64,000 nt of DNA from JACCTU01 sp963798985. GTDB taxonomy: Bacteria; Actinomycetota; Thermoleophilia; Gaiellales; Gaiellaceae. Position 1 is the first letter of the stretch. Every line of letters starts with the position of its first letter. Positions 45,340-56,542 of the stretch are shown in pieces. The notes beneath the pieces were generated by a model. That model had not been told where the DNA came from. It ran no database searches and saw only the letters and a program-made list of their open reading frames with translations. The translations under genes and the position numbers were made by a program. Where the stretch lies: positions 248,001 through 312,000 of the forward strand of contig CAWCVL010000009.1 of assembly GCA_963798985.1 (NCBI GenBank), written 5' to 3'.

Positions 45340-45955
45340 TTCAGGGGGATCTGGTAGCTGGAGACCCAGTCGTTCACGGTCGTCCAGTCGAGATTGTCGA
45401 AGAACCTGTCGATGTAGGTGGCCCGGTCGGTTCGGTAGTCGAGGAAGTACGCGTGCTCGTACACGTCGAGCGCGACGAGCGGCGTCGCGTTCCAGATCGG
45501 GTACGTGTTCTGCGCGTCGCCGATGTAGTTGAAGAGGCGAGCCTCGTCCCAGTCGTAGGCGGTCCACGCCCAGCCGCGCGCCGCGAGCCCGGTCGCTTTC
45601 AGATCGTGCGCGCCACTCCTCGCGCCGAGCCGAAGTCGCGCTCGACGAGCTGCCCGAACGCCCCGTCCGGGTCGCCGCCTGCCCCGCCGAGGTGCTCGAA
45701 GTAGAGCTCGTGGTTCTTGATCCCGCCGACCGCGAACGTCAGCTCGACCTTGAGCACGCGGAGCCGGGAGTACACCTGGTTCGCCGCGCCGAGGTCGACC
45801 TCGCCGAGCTCGCGAAGGATCTCGTTCCGCTTGTTCACGTAGCCCTCGTACAGCTTGTAGTGCGCCTCGACGGACTCGCGCGAGATGCCGTCGAGCTCGA
45901 GGAGGCCGGGCTTCAGCTCGCGGGGGACGATCTCTTCGAAGGCGGGCGCAGGCAT
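45336..45955 (-). CDS. Divergent Fe/Mn superoxide dismutase family protein (one frameshift)
   Basis: A SOD-family protein of about 206 residues. N-terminal landmarks are AHYKLYEGYVNKRNEI with His32, and GIKNHELYFEHLGG with His82 and His88. An indel near 45605 shifts the frame, after which GLAARGWAWTAYDWD and PLVALDVYEHAYFLDY give the Asp and His of the fourth and fifth ligand positions. The first helix is one residue shorter around the ligand His than in true SODs, and the WEHAYY block is changed to VYEHAYF. Activity therefore needs testing. It is divergent from a canonical SOD gene, 86 bases away, and overlaps plsY at its end. Confidence 0.75.
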
Positions 45956-46041
45956 CGATCTCCTTCAGACGGGGGCGGGTGCGCGCGGCGGAGCATAACG
46001 GTTAGCCTCACGAAAAGACCCGCGACGAGGGAGGCTGAGAC

Positions 46042-46644
46042 ATGGCGCACGAGGTTCCCGCGCTCCCCTACGACTACGCCGCGCTCGAGGCTGCGATCGA
46101 CGAGCAGACGATGCGCGTCCACCACGACAAGCACCACCAGGCCTACGTGGACAACCTGAACGCCGCGCTCGCCGGAACGGAGTGGGCGGACACGCCGATC
46201 GAGGAGCTGCTGCAGAGCCTCGACTCGCTCCCCGAGGACAAGCGCACGCCGGTTCGCAACAACGGCGGCGGCCACTACAACCACACGCTCTTCTGGCAGT
46301 GGATGAGCCCCGACGGCGGCGGCGATCCACCCGACGGGCCGCTGAAGGACGCGATCGAGCAGTCGTTCGGCGACGTCGCTTCGCTGAAGGCGAAGATGAA
46401 CGACGCGGGCGTGAAGCGCTTCGGCTCAGGCTGGAGCTGGCTCGTCCGTGGCGCCGACGGCTCGCTCTCGGTCGAGTCGACGCCGAACCAGGACTCGCCG
46501 CTGATGGAGGGCCGGACGCCGATCCTCGGGATCGACGTCTGGGAGCACGCGTACTACCTCCGGTACCAGAACCGCCGCCCGGACTACCTCGGCGCCTGGT
46601 GGGACGTCGTGAACTGGAGCGCAGTCCAGGACCGCCTCGGCTAG
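46042..46644 (+). CDS. Superoxide dismutase, Fe/Mn family
   Basis: A complete 200-residue SOD. Metal ligands are His27 (VHHDKHHQAYV), His81 (NNGGGHYNHTLFW), and the Asp and His of GIDVWEHAYYLRY. The block PNQDSPL has the Gln typical of Mn enzymes. It converts superoxide to oxygen and hydrogen peroxide. The start has an AGGGAGG site 10 bases upstream. Its divergent neighbour is a diverged family member, suggesting an ancient tandem with separated functions. Confidence 0.93.
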   Translation: MAHEVPALPYDYAALEAAIDEQTMRVHHDKHHQAYVDNLNAALAGTEWADTPIEELLQSLDSLPEDKRTPVRNNGGGHYNHTLFWQWMSPDGGGDPPDGPLKDAIEQSFGDVASLKAKMNDAGVKRFGSGWSWLVRGADGSLSVESTPNQDSPLMEGRTPILGIDVWEHAYYLRYQNRRPDYLGAWWDVVNWSAVQDRLG

Positions 46645-46758
46645 GCGCGCCGAAACCGTAAGTCCGCTTCCCTCGTAGAACCAGGGAACGTGGCCACAAA
46701 TCTCGCCCTCCTCCAGGGCGCCTTGCCGCCTGCGGCCGGCTCAGCCAGGATCCGACTA

Positions 46759-47308
46759 GTGACCGAGCACGAGCTGACCGACTCAGAGCTGCTGCTCCGG
46801 GTCGGGAACGGGGACGGCGGGGCGTTCGAGACCCTTTACCGGCGCTACTCGCGCCCGGTGTTCGGGCTCGCGCTGCGCCGGCTCGGCGACCGCACGCGCG
46901 CGGAGGAGGCGGTCCAGGAGACCTTCACGTCCGTCTGGCGGTCGGCTCGAACGTACAAGCCCGAGCGCGGCCCGGGCGCACCGTGGCTCTACGCGGTCGC
47001 CCGGAACGCGATCGTCGACGGCGCACGCAGCCGGGTCGAGCCCGTCGTCGCGGATCCGCGCGACGAGCCCTCCACCGACGCCGGGCCGATGGAGCGCGCC
47101 GAGCAGAGCTGGACCTCCTGGCGCGTGCACCGCGCGCTCGAGGAGCTCCCGGAGACCGAGCGCGTCGTGGTCGAGCTCGCCTACTGGAAGGGGCTCTCGC
47201 AGAGCGAGATCGCGGAGCGGCTGAAGATCCCGCTCGGGACGGTCAAGACGCGGACGCGCAGCGGCGCTGCACCGGCTCGCCGACCTGCTGGAGGGAGAGT
47301 TCTCGTGA
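46759..47308 (+). CDS. ECF sigma factor (one frameshift)
   Basis: An extracytoplasmic-function sigma factor. Region 2 is AFETLYRRYSRPVFGLALRR, the linker and VQETFTSVWRSARTYKPERG follow, and region 4 is LEELPETERVVVELAYWKGL with SQSEIAERLKIPLGTVKTR. One extra base near 47262 shifts the frame; the true end is LHRLADLLEGEFS. GTG 46759 gives normal length of about 182 residues. The anti-sigma gene starts in its stop (GTGA), the standard sigma/anti-sigma layout. Confidence 0.88.
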
Positions 47309-47892
47309 GCGGGCCGCCGAACTTCGACGAGCTGATCGGCCCGGACCTCCCGCCCGGCGACCGCGAGCGCTTGCGGCGCGTGCACGAGCTGCTCGTCGCG
47401 GCCGGGCCACCGCCCGAGATGCCGGAGCTGGCCGCCTCGCCGCCGGTGCGCGCGCGCTGCCGCGCCGCCGCGTCGCGGCGCTGCTGATCGCCGCCGCGCT
47501 CGCGCTTGCCGCGTTCGGTGCGGGTTGGCTCGTCGGCGGGTCCGACTCGGAGCTTCGACGTCAGGGCTGCGGTCGCGATGCACGGGACGGGCGCCACGCC
47601 GGCGGCCTCGGGAACGATCAAGCTCGGCTACGGGGACGACGAGGGCAACTGGCCGATGCTCGTGGAGGTCTCCGGGCTCGAGCCACTGCCCGAGGGCGGC
47701 TACTACGAGCTGCTGCTGACCAAGAACGGCGAACCTGTCGTCGCGTGCGGCTCGTTCAACGTCGGCGACGACGGCAACGCGAACGTCCGCCTCGGCGCGT
47801 CCTACAACCTGCGGAACTTCGACGGCTGGGTCGTCCGCCCGTGGGTGCGAGGGCGAGACGAGTTCAACAAGACGGTCGTCCTGACGACCTAG
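47305..47892 (+). CDS. Anti-sigma factor, RskA-like (two frameshifts)
   Basis: A membrane-bound regulator expected to hold the preceding sigma factor. The N-terminus (FDELIGPDLPPGDRERLRRVHELL) has no zinc-binding HCxxC, so it is not a ZAS-type. After indels near 47457 and 47556 come a helix (VAALLIAAALALAAFGAGWLVG) and an extracellular RskA-type domain: GTIKLGYGDDEGNW, GLEPLPEGGYYELLLTKNGE and VACGSFNVGDDGNANV. It ends at TAG 47890-47892, sharing CTAG with the convergent thyX. Confidence 0.8.
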
Positions 47893-48586
47893 GGAGCCGT
47901 GCGCGCGTTCGCGACGAACGCGGCGTACGTGATCGGCATCTGGTCCGCGAAGAAGCGCTCGACCGCCTCGGCGTAGCGCCGGATCTCGCGCTGCGCGTTC
48001 TCGGACGCGCGTAGCGAGACGAAGTTCATCAGCGCGCGCGCGTTGACCGTCCAGTAGAACTCGGTGTAGGCGCCGACAGGAAGCGCCGCCCGGGCGAGCT
48101 CGCGCGCGACGCCCTGCTCGACGAGCCGCTCGTACGCCGCGTAGGCCGCGTCGTACACCGCCTGCAGCTCCTCGCGCGTCGTCTCGGCGAGCTCTGCGTC
48201 GACCGGCTCGAACGAGTACGACCCCGGCTTGCCGACCTGCGTGCGCACGTCCTCGGGCTCGGGCACGTAGAAGTCGTCGGTCGCCCTTGCGTAGCGCATC
48301 GAGAACTCGTTGAACGAGCCGATGCGGTGCCGGAACCACTCGCGCGCGACGAAGATCGGGCAGCGCACGTGAAAGCGGAACGAGTTGTGCTCGAAGGGCG
48401 TGCCGTGCTGCTCGCGCATCAGGAACTTGATCAGGCCGGCGTCGGCATCGCGAGCTCGGTCACCTTGCGCCCGAAGCTGACCCGCGCCGAGTTGACGACG
48501 GAGAGGTCGTCGGCCATCACGCCGTCGAGCCGCACAAAACCGTGGTCCAGCACGGAGATGCTCCCGTCCGGCAACACTTCTGGCAT
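47889..48586 (-). CDS. thyX: Flavin-dependent thymidylate synthase ThyX (one frameshift)
   Basis: ThyX methylates dUMP to dTMP with FAD and folate. From ATG 48586 come MPEVLPDGSISVLDHGF, RLDGVMADDLSVVNSARVSF; one indel near 48448 shifts the frame, then FLMREQHGTPFEHNSFRF, the signature REWFRHRIGSFNEFSMRYA (RHRx7S), and QVGKPGSYSF follow, to TAG 47891-47889. Length about 230, normal. ATG 48586 overlaps the divergent DUF72 start (CATG), and the stop shares CTAG with the anti-sigma gene. Confidence 0.93.
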
Positions 48587-49232
48587 GACCGCCACGGCGA
48601 CGAGGGTAACAGGGGCGTATGTCGGAGCCTCGGGCTTCTCCTACCCGAGCTGGAAGCCCGGTTTCTACCCCGCCGACGCGAAGCCGCCCGAGTTCCTGCG
48701 CCGCTACGCGGAGCGGCTCCCGTCGGTCGAGCTGAACACGACGGGCTACCGCCTGCCCGCCGAAGAGGCACTTCGAGCGCTGGGCCGCCGAGACGCCGGC
48801 GGACTTCCGGTTCGCGGTCAAGCTCCCGCCCACTTCACGCGGCAGCTCGGCGTCTTTCGAGGAGCGCATGGCACTGCTCGGCGAGCGGCTCGGCCCGATC
48901 CGCGTCGCCGTCCAGCAGGCCGCCGACCCGGGGTTCCTCGTGCTCCTCTTCGGCTCGCTCGACCCCGCGCTCCGGATCGCCTTCGACTTCCACCACGAGT
49001 CCTGGGACGGCGTCGACGTCTCGCCCGGCATCCGCGTGGACGACTGGGACGCGGACGCGCCGTTCCGCTACCTGCGCTTCCGCGACCCGCCGTACTCCGA
49101 CGACGAGCTCGAGCACTTCGCCGCGCGGATCCGCCCGCTGCTCGACGAAGGCGTCGAGGTGTTCGCGTACTTCCGCCACGAGGACGAGCCGACGGCGCCG
49201 CTGTACGCCGAACAATTGCTCGGCCTGTTGGC

Positions 49233-49236
<4 letters not shown>
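48585..49236 (+). CDS. DUF72 family protein (frameshifts)
   Basis: A DUF72 TIM-barrel-like protein of unknown function, about 217 residues. Blocks: AYVGASGFSYPSWKPGFYP, LRRYAERLPSVELNTTGYRLP, then indels near 48768, 48825 and 48850 and the pieces FERWAAETPADFRFAVKLPP, MALLGERLGPIRVAVQQ, IAFDFHHESWDG and FAYFRHEDEPTAPLYAEQL. The Trp-rich ASGFSYPSW start is characteristic. Its stop overlaps the next gene (ATGA). Start ATG 48585 overlaps the thyX start on the other strand. Confidence 0.85.
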
Positions 49237-50457
<1,221 letters not shown>

Positions 50458-50461
<4 letters not shown>

Positions 50462-51966
50462 GCGGGAGCCGCGGCGCCGTGCTTCTCGCGCAGGTAGCGC
50501 AAGGTACGGCTCGGGGTCGATGCGCGCGCCGACCGCGCGCTCGAGCGTCTCCTGCGGCAGGAACTTGCGCCCGTGCCGGTGGATGTGCTCGCCGAGCCAC
50601 TCGCGCAGCGGCCCGAACTCCCCACGCTCGAGCCGGTCGTCGAGGTCCGGGATGTCGTCCCGGATCCGCTCCCAGATCTGCACGCTCATCACGTTCCCGA
50701 GCGAGTACGTCGGGAAGTAGCCGATCGTGCCGGTGCCCCAGTGCATGTCCTGGAGCACGCCGCGCGCGTCGTCAGGCACGTCGATCGCCGAGGTACTCGT
50801 CCATGCGCCTGTTCCACTCGTTCGGCAGGTCGCGTAGGTCGACCGTGCCGGCGAGCAGATCCTGCTCCAGCTCGAAGCGCAGGATCACGTGCATGTTGTA
50901 GGTGACCTCGTCGGCGGCGATCCGGATCAGCGACGGCTGCACGCGGTTGACTGCGCGGAACCACGTCTCCTCGTCGACGTCGCGAAGCTGCGTGCGGAAG
51001 CGCTCCTGGAGCCGCGGGTAGAAGAAGCGCCAGAACGGACGGCTGCGGCCGACGAGGTTCTCCCACATGCGGCTCTGCGACTCGTGGATGCCGAGCGAGA
51101 CGCCGCGAGCCGAGCGGGGTCCGGTCGAGCTCCGCCGCGACCTGGTGCTCGTAGAGGCCGTGCCCGTACTCGTGCATCGTCGCGAAGAACGACTCGAGAC
51201 CGGTCGGCTCGTACTTCGTCGTGATCCGGACGTCGTTGATGCCGCCGCCGCTCGCGAACGGGTGCACGGTCGGATCGAGACGCCAGGGCCCTTCGCGGTG
51301 CCCGAAGAGGTCGATGACCTCGCGCGAGAGCGCCTCTTGCTCGTCCGCGGGGAACGAGCGGGCGAGGGTGCCGTCGTCCTCGCCCCAGAGCTCCCCGGCC
51401 TCGGCGACGAGCGGGACGAGCTCCTCCTTGAGCCGGTCGAAGACGCCGCGCACCTCCGCCGCCTTCATCCCGCGCTCGTAGTCGTCGAGCAGGACGTCGT
51501 ACTGCTCGTCTGCCTCGGGGAAGAGCTCGACGTAGCGGCGGCGGAGCTCGAGGTGGCGCTCGAGGAACGGGCGGAAGGACGCGTAGTCGTTCGCCGGCTT
51601 CGCCTCGCGCCACGCCATGAAGCCCTCCGTGCCCGCCTTGACGATCTCGGTGCGGAGCTCGGGCGGCACGCGCGCCGCCTTCTCGTAGTCCTTGCGCGCG
51701 ACCCGGATCAGCGACGCGTCGTCGGAGTCCGGGTCGAGCGAGTCCTCGTACGAACGGAGCTCGCCGAGCAGCCGCTCGGTCTCGGGCGAGACGAAGAGGT
51801 CGAACGAGATCCGGTCGAGGGTCGCCTGCTGCTCGCCCCGGACCGCGGCGCCGGCCGGCGGCATGATCACCTGCATGTCCCAGGCGAGCACGCGCCGGAC
51901 GCGGCCCAGGTCGGTCACCTGGGCGAGCCGCGTCTTCAGCTCGTCGAACGCCTTGGGAGCGGCCAC
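50458..51966 (-). CDS. M32 family carboxypeptidase Taq-like (frameshifts)
   Basis: A zinc metallocarboxypeptidase of about 500 residues. Clean from ATG 51966 to about 51100: LAWDMQVIMPPAGAAVRGEQ (M32 N-terminal block), FPEADEQYDVLLDDYERGM, INDVRITTKYE and the zinc motif MHEYGHGLYEHQV. Indels near 51110, 50780 and 50500 then alter the frame; HESQSRMWENLVGRSRPF and DMHWGTGTIGYFPTYSLGN are the family's C-terminal blocks. It trims C-terminal residues from peptides. The stop shares CTAG with the DUF4032 gene. Confidence 0.9.
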
Positions 51967-52068
51967 GTGGCGTAGCCTAGCATTCTCGGCGACCTGCCGA
52001 GGCTGGCTCGATCATCGTCACGACCTTCACGTCGAACGGCTCGTCCGCCCGACTAGACTCGGCGGGCC

Positions 52069-52434
52069 GTGGGCAACGAATCCGAGCACGAGGGCTGCGC
52101 GTTCCTCCCGTCGCGGGGGTCGAACGGAACGGCACGGCGTCGTCGTCCGGCTCGCGGGCGAGCTCGACCTCTACAACGCGCACGAGGTGCGCGACGTCCT
52201 GCGAGGAGGCGCAGCCGAGCCCGAGCGGGTCGTCGTCGACCTCTCCGCGTCGCGTTCATCGACTCGACCGTGCTCGGCGTGCTGATCGAGGCGCGGACCA
52301 AGCTGCCGAACCGCCGCGCCTTCCTCCTCGCCGCGCCCGCGGCCGAGACGCGGCGCGCGCTCGAGATCGCCGGCCTCGACGGGCACTTCGGCGTCCACGA
52401 GACGCTCGAAGGCGCGCTCGGCGCGCAGCTCTAG
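52069..52434 (+). CDS. STAS-domain anti-sigma factor antagonist (frameshifted)
   Basis: A small STAS protein of the SpoIIAA/RsbV type. The N-terminal strand and loop are read as VVVRLAGELDLYNAHEVRD in one frame; the core with the phosphorylatable Ser is FIDSTVLGVLIEART, and the C-terminal block RRALEIAGLDGHFGVHETLE ends the domain at 52434. Two or more indels lie near 52130 and 52250, so the start (GTG near 52069) is uncertain. It would relieve an anti-sigma kinase, but no RsbW-type kinase is in this window. Its stop may share CTAG with the next gene. Confidence 0.8.
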   Translation: MGNESEHEGCAFLPSRGSNGTARRRRPARGRARPLQRARGARRPARRRSRARAGRRRPLRVAFIDSTVLGVLIEARTKLPNRRAFLLAAPAAETRRALEIAGLDGHFGVHETLEGALGAQL

Positions 52435-52898
52435 CAGCGCCAGCCTGGCCACGATCGCGAGCGCGCGCCGCGCGCCGCGACGACGCCGAGCGCGAGGTCG
52501 CGCAGGCCCCCCCCTCACCGTGCCCGCCGCGCCGAGCAGGAGCGAGGCGACGCCGCGCGGCGGCCGACGACCAGCCGACCGAGAACGGCCAGATGCGGCG
52601 GGCCGGCGGCTCGATCGACGTGTACGCGAGCTCGCCGACGCGAGCAGCGCGGCGGCGACGAGCGGCGCGCGCGCGTCGACGTCGCCGCGGTCGAGCAGCG
52701 AGGCCGCGTACTCGACGACGGACGAGCGAGAGCGCGAGCTGCACGAGCGGCGCCCCAGCGCCCGGCGAGGCCGAGCGCGAGCGCGACAGGCCGCGGCGCG
52801 CTCCGCCGACGGCGAGCGGCCGGCGCGAGGTCGTCGGCGGCGAGCGCCGCGTACGCCGCGAGCGCCGCCGAGGCGCGAGCGCGCCGAGCGGCGCGTCA
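52431..52898 (-). CDS. Membrane protein after DUF58 (heavily frameshifted)
   Basis: This region encodes a hydrophobic protein broken by frequent indels. Helical pieces can be seen in different frames (LVQLALSLVRRRVRG, APLVAAALLASA, RIWPFSVGW). The following order is typical of actinobacterial moxR-DUF58 clusters, in which a small membrane protein lies after DUF58. The exact start and end cannot be set. Taken as 150-160 residues with three or four helices. Confidence 0.35.
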
Positions 52899-54178
52899 GC
52901 GCGCGCTTCGCGCGTAGCGCCTGAATGCCCTCACCTCCTCGAGTGCGCCGCGCGAGCGAGCCGCTCCGTCGGGCCACATCGACGACCGGCACGCCGAGCC
53001 GCTCGTAGCGGTAGCGGAGCGCCTCGCGCTTCAGCCGCCAGAGCCGGTGCGCGAGCGCGTCGGCCGGCGTCGGCGCCGGCGCGCGACGAACGGCGAGCGG
53101 CGAGACCTCGACGATCGCGAGGTCGAAGCCGCGCGCGCGCAGGTCGAGCAGCGCGCCGATCGCGCGCTCGTCGAGCAGCGGCGTGAGCGCGAGCACGAGC
53201 GCCTGCGGCGGCAGCGTCCGCGGCGGCAGCACGTCGATGTCCTTCCACGCGTAGTTGAGGACGACCTCCGGTGTCGAGCAGCGCGTCGACGATCCGGTAG
53301 AGCTGCACGAGCCCGGTCGCCGGCAGCAGCCAGCTGAGCATGCCGCCGAAGCCGACGACGCCGACGCGGTCCTTCCGCGCGAGGTAGCGCGTCGGCGAGC
53401 GCGGCCGCGGCGCGCACGGCCAGGTCGAGCGTTCCGCTCGCTCGCGCCGCGCCTCGGCGAAGCGTCGAGGAAGAGGACACGTCGGTGTTCCGCTCCGGGT
53501 GGTGCTCGTTGACCCAGAGCTCGCCGCGCCGCGCGCTCGCGCGCCAGTTGACCCGCCGCGACGCGGTCGCCGGGCGACGAACGGGCGCAGGTCGGCGAAC
53601 TCGATCCCGTCGCCCTTCGTCGCGCGCGACCTGGTTGCCGGCGAACGGCTGCGTCTCGAGCGGGCGCGACGAGCGAGCGCAGGCGCTCGGCGCGCGGGTA
53701 GACGCGGAGCGGCGACGGCGCGTCGAGCCGCGTCTCGCAGCGAACGACGCCGAAGCCGGTCGCGCGCGCGCACGTACGACGTCCCCGAGCGGTAGGCGCC
53801 CCAGCGCGCGCGCGCAGAGCCGCAGCTCGACGTCCGTCCTCGCCGGCGCGAGCCGCGAGCAGCGGGTTCGCGCCGTCGCCGAGCTCGAGCCGTCGGGCGG
53901 CGAGGGCGAGCTCGAGCTCGACCGGCGCGCGTCGCGCGCGACGTCGAGCTCGAGCGTCGACCGTCTCGCCCTCGAGCGCCCGCTCGCGGTCGGGCGTCAG
54001 CGCGAGCGTCGACGTCGGGCGCGCGGCCGACGAGCAGGCCGAGCGCGAGGACGAGCGCGAACGGCGCGCCGAGCGGCGACGAGCTCCGGGCAGGCCCGAG
54101 CGCGAGCGCCGAGGAAGAGCCCGAGCGCCGCGAGGCCCGCGTAGCCGCGCGAGCTTCGCGCGACGCGCCGCGGGTCAT
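52896..54178 (-). CDS. DUF58 domain protein, second copy (heavily frameshifted)
   Basis: A DUF58 gene follows moxR with one base between the TGA (54182-54180) and ATG 54178. Pieces include PLGAPFALVLALGLLVGRAPDVDA (helix), WGAYRSGTSYVRARDR, the signature GDGIEFADLRPF fragment and the VWA-like end, in which YAWKDIDVLPPRTLPPQALVL and LDLRARGFDLAIVEVSPLAVRR are the nicest runs; it closes LEEVRAFRRYARSAR. About ten indels break the frame. This is a membrane-anchored DUF58, longer than the one at 27.4 kb. Confidence 0.7.
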
Positions 54179-54179
54179 C

Positions 54180-55163
54180 TCAGCGCGCGCGCACGTCCTC
54201 GGCCGCCGGCGTCGGCACCGTCTCGAGGACCTCGCGCGACGACGTCCTCCGGCCGCACCCGCCGCACCCAGAGCTCCGGCTTCAGCGTCAGGCGGTGCGC
54301 GAGCGCCGGCGACGGCGACCGCCTTCACGTCCTCGGGCGTGACGAAGTCGCGGCCCGCAGAGCGCCGCGCGGCAGCGCGCGAGCTTCAGCAGCGCGAGCG
54401 AGCCGCGCGGGCTCGCGCCGACCTCGACGCTGGCGGCTCGTCGCGCGTCGCGCGCGACGAGGTCGACCATGTAGCGGCCGATCGCTCTCGGAGACGTGCA
54501 CCTCCTCGATCGCGCGCTGCATCGCGAGCAGCGTCGGGCGCGTCGACGACCGCGCTCGAGCTCGACCTCGTCCGTCGCGCGCGCTCGACGCGGCGCTCGA
54601 GCACGCGCCACTCGTCCTCGCGCGTCCGGGTAGCCGACGCCGATCCGCAGCAGGAAGCGGTCGAGCTGCGCCTCGGGCAGCGGGTACGTGCCCTCGTACT
54701 CGATCGGGTTCTGCGTCGCGAGCACGAGGAACGGCCGCTCGAGCGCGGTGCGTCGTGCCCTCGATCGTCACCTGCCGCTCCTGCATCGCCTCGAGCAGCG
54801 CGGCCTGCGTCTTCGGCGGGGCGCGGTTGATCTCGTCGGCGAGCAGGAGGTTGGTGAAGATCGGGCCCGGCCGGAACTCGAAGTCGGCCGTCGCGCTGGT
54901 TGTAGATCGACGAGCCGGTGACGTCGGACGGCATCAGGTCGGGCGTGAACTGGATCCGCGAGAAGCGCAGCGTCGTAGACCTGCGCGAACGAGCGCGCGA
55001 CCAGCGTCTTCGCGAGGCCGGGGAAGTCCTCGATCAGGACGTGGCCGTCGGCGAGCAGCCCGAGCAGGCACGAGCTCGAGCGCGTCGCGCTTGCCGACGA
55101 CCGCCCTCTCGACCTCGTCGAGGATCCGGTCGGCGTGCTCGCCGACCTGGTCGGAGCCGTCAC
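54180..55163 (-). CDS. MoxR-family AAA+ ATPase, second copy (heavily frameshifted)
   Basis: A second MoxR ATPase, about 325 residues. Walker A GLAKTLVARSFAQVY, FTPDLMPSDVTGSSIYNQR, Walker B ADEINRAPPKTQ, LEAMQERQVTIEGTT, LATQNPIEYEGTYPLPEAQ, SIGRYMVDLVA and VGASPRGSLALLKLARCRAAL can be assembled in order. Single-base indels lie near 55068, 54973, 54891, 54749, 54625, 54577, 54550, 54537, 54486 and about 54440, mostly added G or C. The GTG at 55163 overlaps the upstream stop. Confidence 0.85.
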
Positions 55164-55676
55164 GGGCCTATTCTCTCGATCTCGTCCAGCAGCGCCTCGA
55201 TCCGGCTCGAGCGGCGGACCCGGCGCGCGGCGATCCTCGGGCGGCTGGCGGTCGGGCCGGACGACCTCCCAGAGCTCGGGCGAGACGTGGCTCTCCGCGC
55301 GCTCGAGCGGGAGCGCCGTAGTGCCGCCAGACCGCGCGCGTCCGCCGCCTCGACGAGCGACGGGCGGAGCCGGAAGTGGAAGTCGGACGCGTCCTGCGAG
55401 CCGAGAGCACGACCTGGCGCTCGAGCCGCTCCAGCGCCTCGGGCGCGTCTGCGCGCTCGGGCGCCGCCGCAGCGCCTCCGCGAACGGCGAGCGCGTCTGC
55501 CGCGCGGCGAACGGCGGTCGCCGCGCGTCGATCGTCGCGAGCGCGAGCGCGCCGAGGACGAGCGCGTAGATGCGGAGCACGAGCTCGCGATCGACCGGCA
55601 CGAGCGCGAGCGTGACCCCGAGCCGCGACGTCGGCGAGCGCCGCGAGCGGCACCCGGCGAAGGAGGAGCTCCTCAC
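55160..55676 (-). CDS. Two-helix membrane protein in the DUF58/MoxR operon (frameshifted)
   Basis: An unrecognised protein, about 170 residues. A hydrophobic pair near the N-terminus is clear (LGVTLALVPVDRELVLRIYALVLGALAL), followed by a basic segment (DARRPPFAARQTRSPFAEAL) and a helical tail. It lies between DUF4129 and moxR, with the likely end LLDEIERIGP overlapping the moxR GTG. Several indels prevent a firm start; GTG 55676 is chosen because it overlaps the DUF4129 stop. Confidence 0.5.
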
Positions 55677-56490
55677 GCCGCGGCCCGCAGGTCGTCGCGC
55701 ACGGCCTCGAGGGAGGCGACCGCCTCCGCGCGCATCGCCAGGTCGATCTCGTGCTGGCTGAAGCGCGCGCGCTCGAACAGCTCGGTCAGCGCGTGCGCCG
55801 CGTCCGCGCGGACGTCGAGCTCGCGCAGCACGCGCGCGAGGTACTCGAGCGGCGCCTCGTGCGGGAGCCGGCGCGTGTCCGTGCGCCGCGAGCACCGACT
55901 CCATCCGCACGTACGCCTGGATCACCGCGCGCCGCGGGTCCGGATCGAGCTCGAGCTCGTCGAGCGTCTCGGTCAGGACCGCCTCGAGCTCCTCGGCGGC
56001 AGTCGGCCGGGCCGCGCCGGCGCTGCTGGCGCCGGTAGAGCAGGTAGCCCGGCGAGGAGCACGCCGACGGTGATCGCGAGCCACCACTGGAACTCGATGC
56101 CCGTGCTCCTCGCCCCCGCCGCCGCTCGACGCCCGGCCGTCCGCGCTGCCTGCGCCGCCTCCGCTGCTCCTCCGCCATCGCCGCGCGGAGTCGCGGTCGC
56201 GTGAGCGCGCCGTACGCGGCGAGCGCGGCGAGCACGAGCAGGAAGATGAGAGCGGAGACGCCGCTGCCCTCGGGCAGCTTGCGTCAGGTTCTCCGCGGTC
56301 GCGCAGCGCGTCGACGATCACGACGAACAGCGCGACGAGCAGGAGCACGAGGATCGTGAACGAGTAGTCGATCGAATCCGGTCGGAACCCCGCGCTCCTC
56401 GACGCCTCCGCCCCAGCGCTCGTCGGCGCTCCCCACGGCCGCGAGAGACGAGGAGCCCGAAGAGGGCGAGCCGACGAGCGCTGTCCGCAT
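55673..56490 (-). CDS. DUF4129 domain membrane protein (frameshifted)
   Basis: About 270 residues. From the start near 56490 the N-terminus reads MRTALVGSPSSGSSSLAAVG, then a membrane helix (TILVLLLVALFVVIVDAL) and a second (LIFLLVLAALAAYGALT), a Gly/Arg linker, and a C-terminal DUF4129 helical domain seen as LEAVLTETLDELELDPDPRR and AVIQAYVRMESVLAAHGH. DUF4129 is often found next to transglutaminase/DUF58/MoxR genes and may act in envelope protein maturation. At least six indels. Confidence 0.65.
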
Positions 56491-56542
56491 CGCTCCTATC
56501 TAAGACGACGAGAGCGGCTGTTTAGCCGCGATACTCGCGCGC

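Noticed and set aside
43048..45567. 839-residue minus-strand frame joining PlsY and the peptide-binding protein
   Set aside because: PlsY motifs and SBP motifs are separated by a signal peptide and normal starts; the long frame is an effect of indels.
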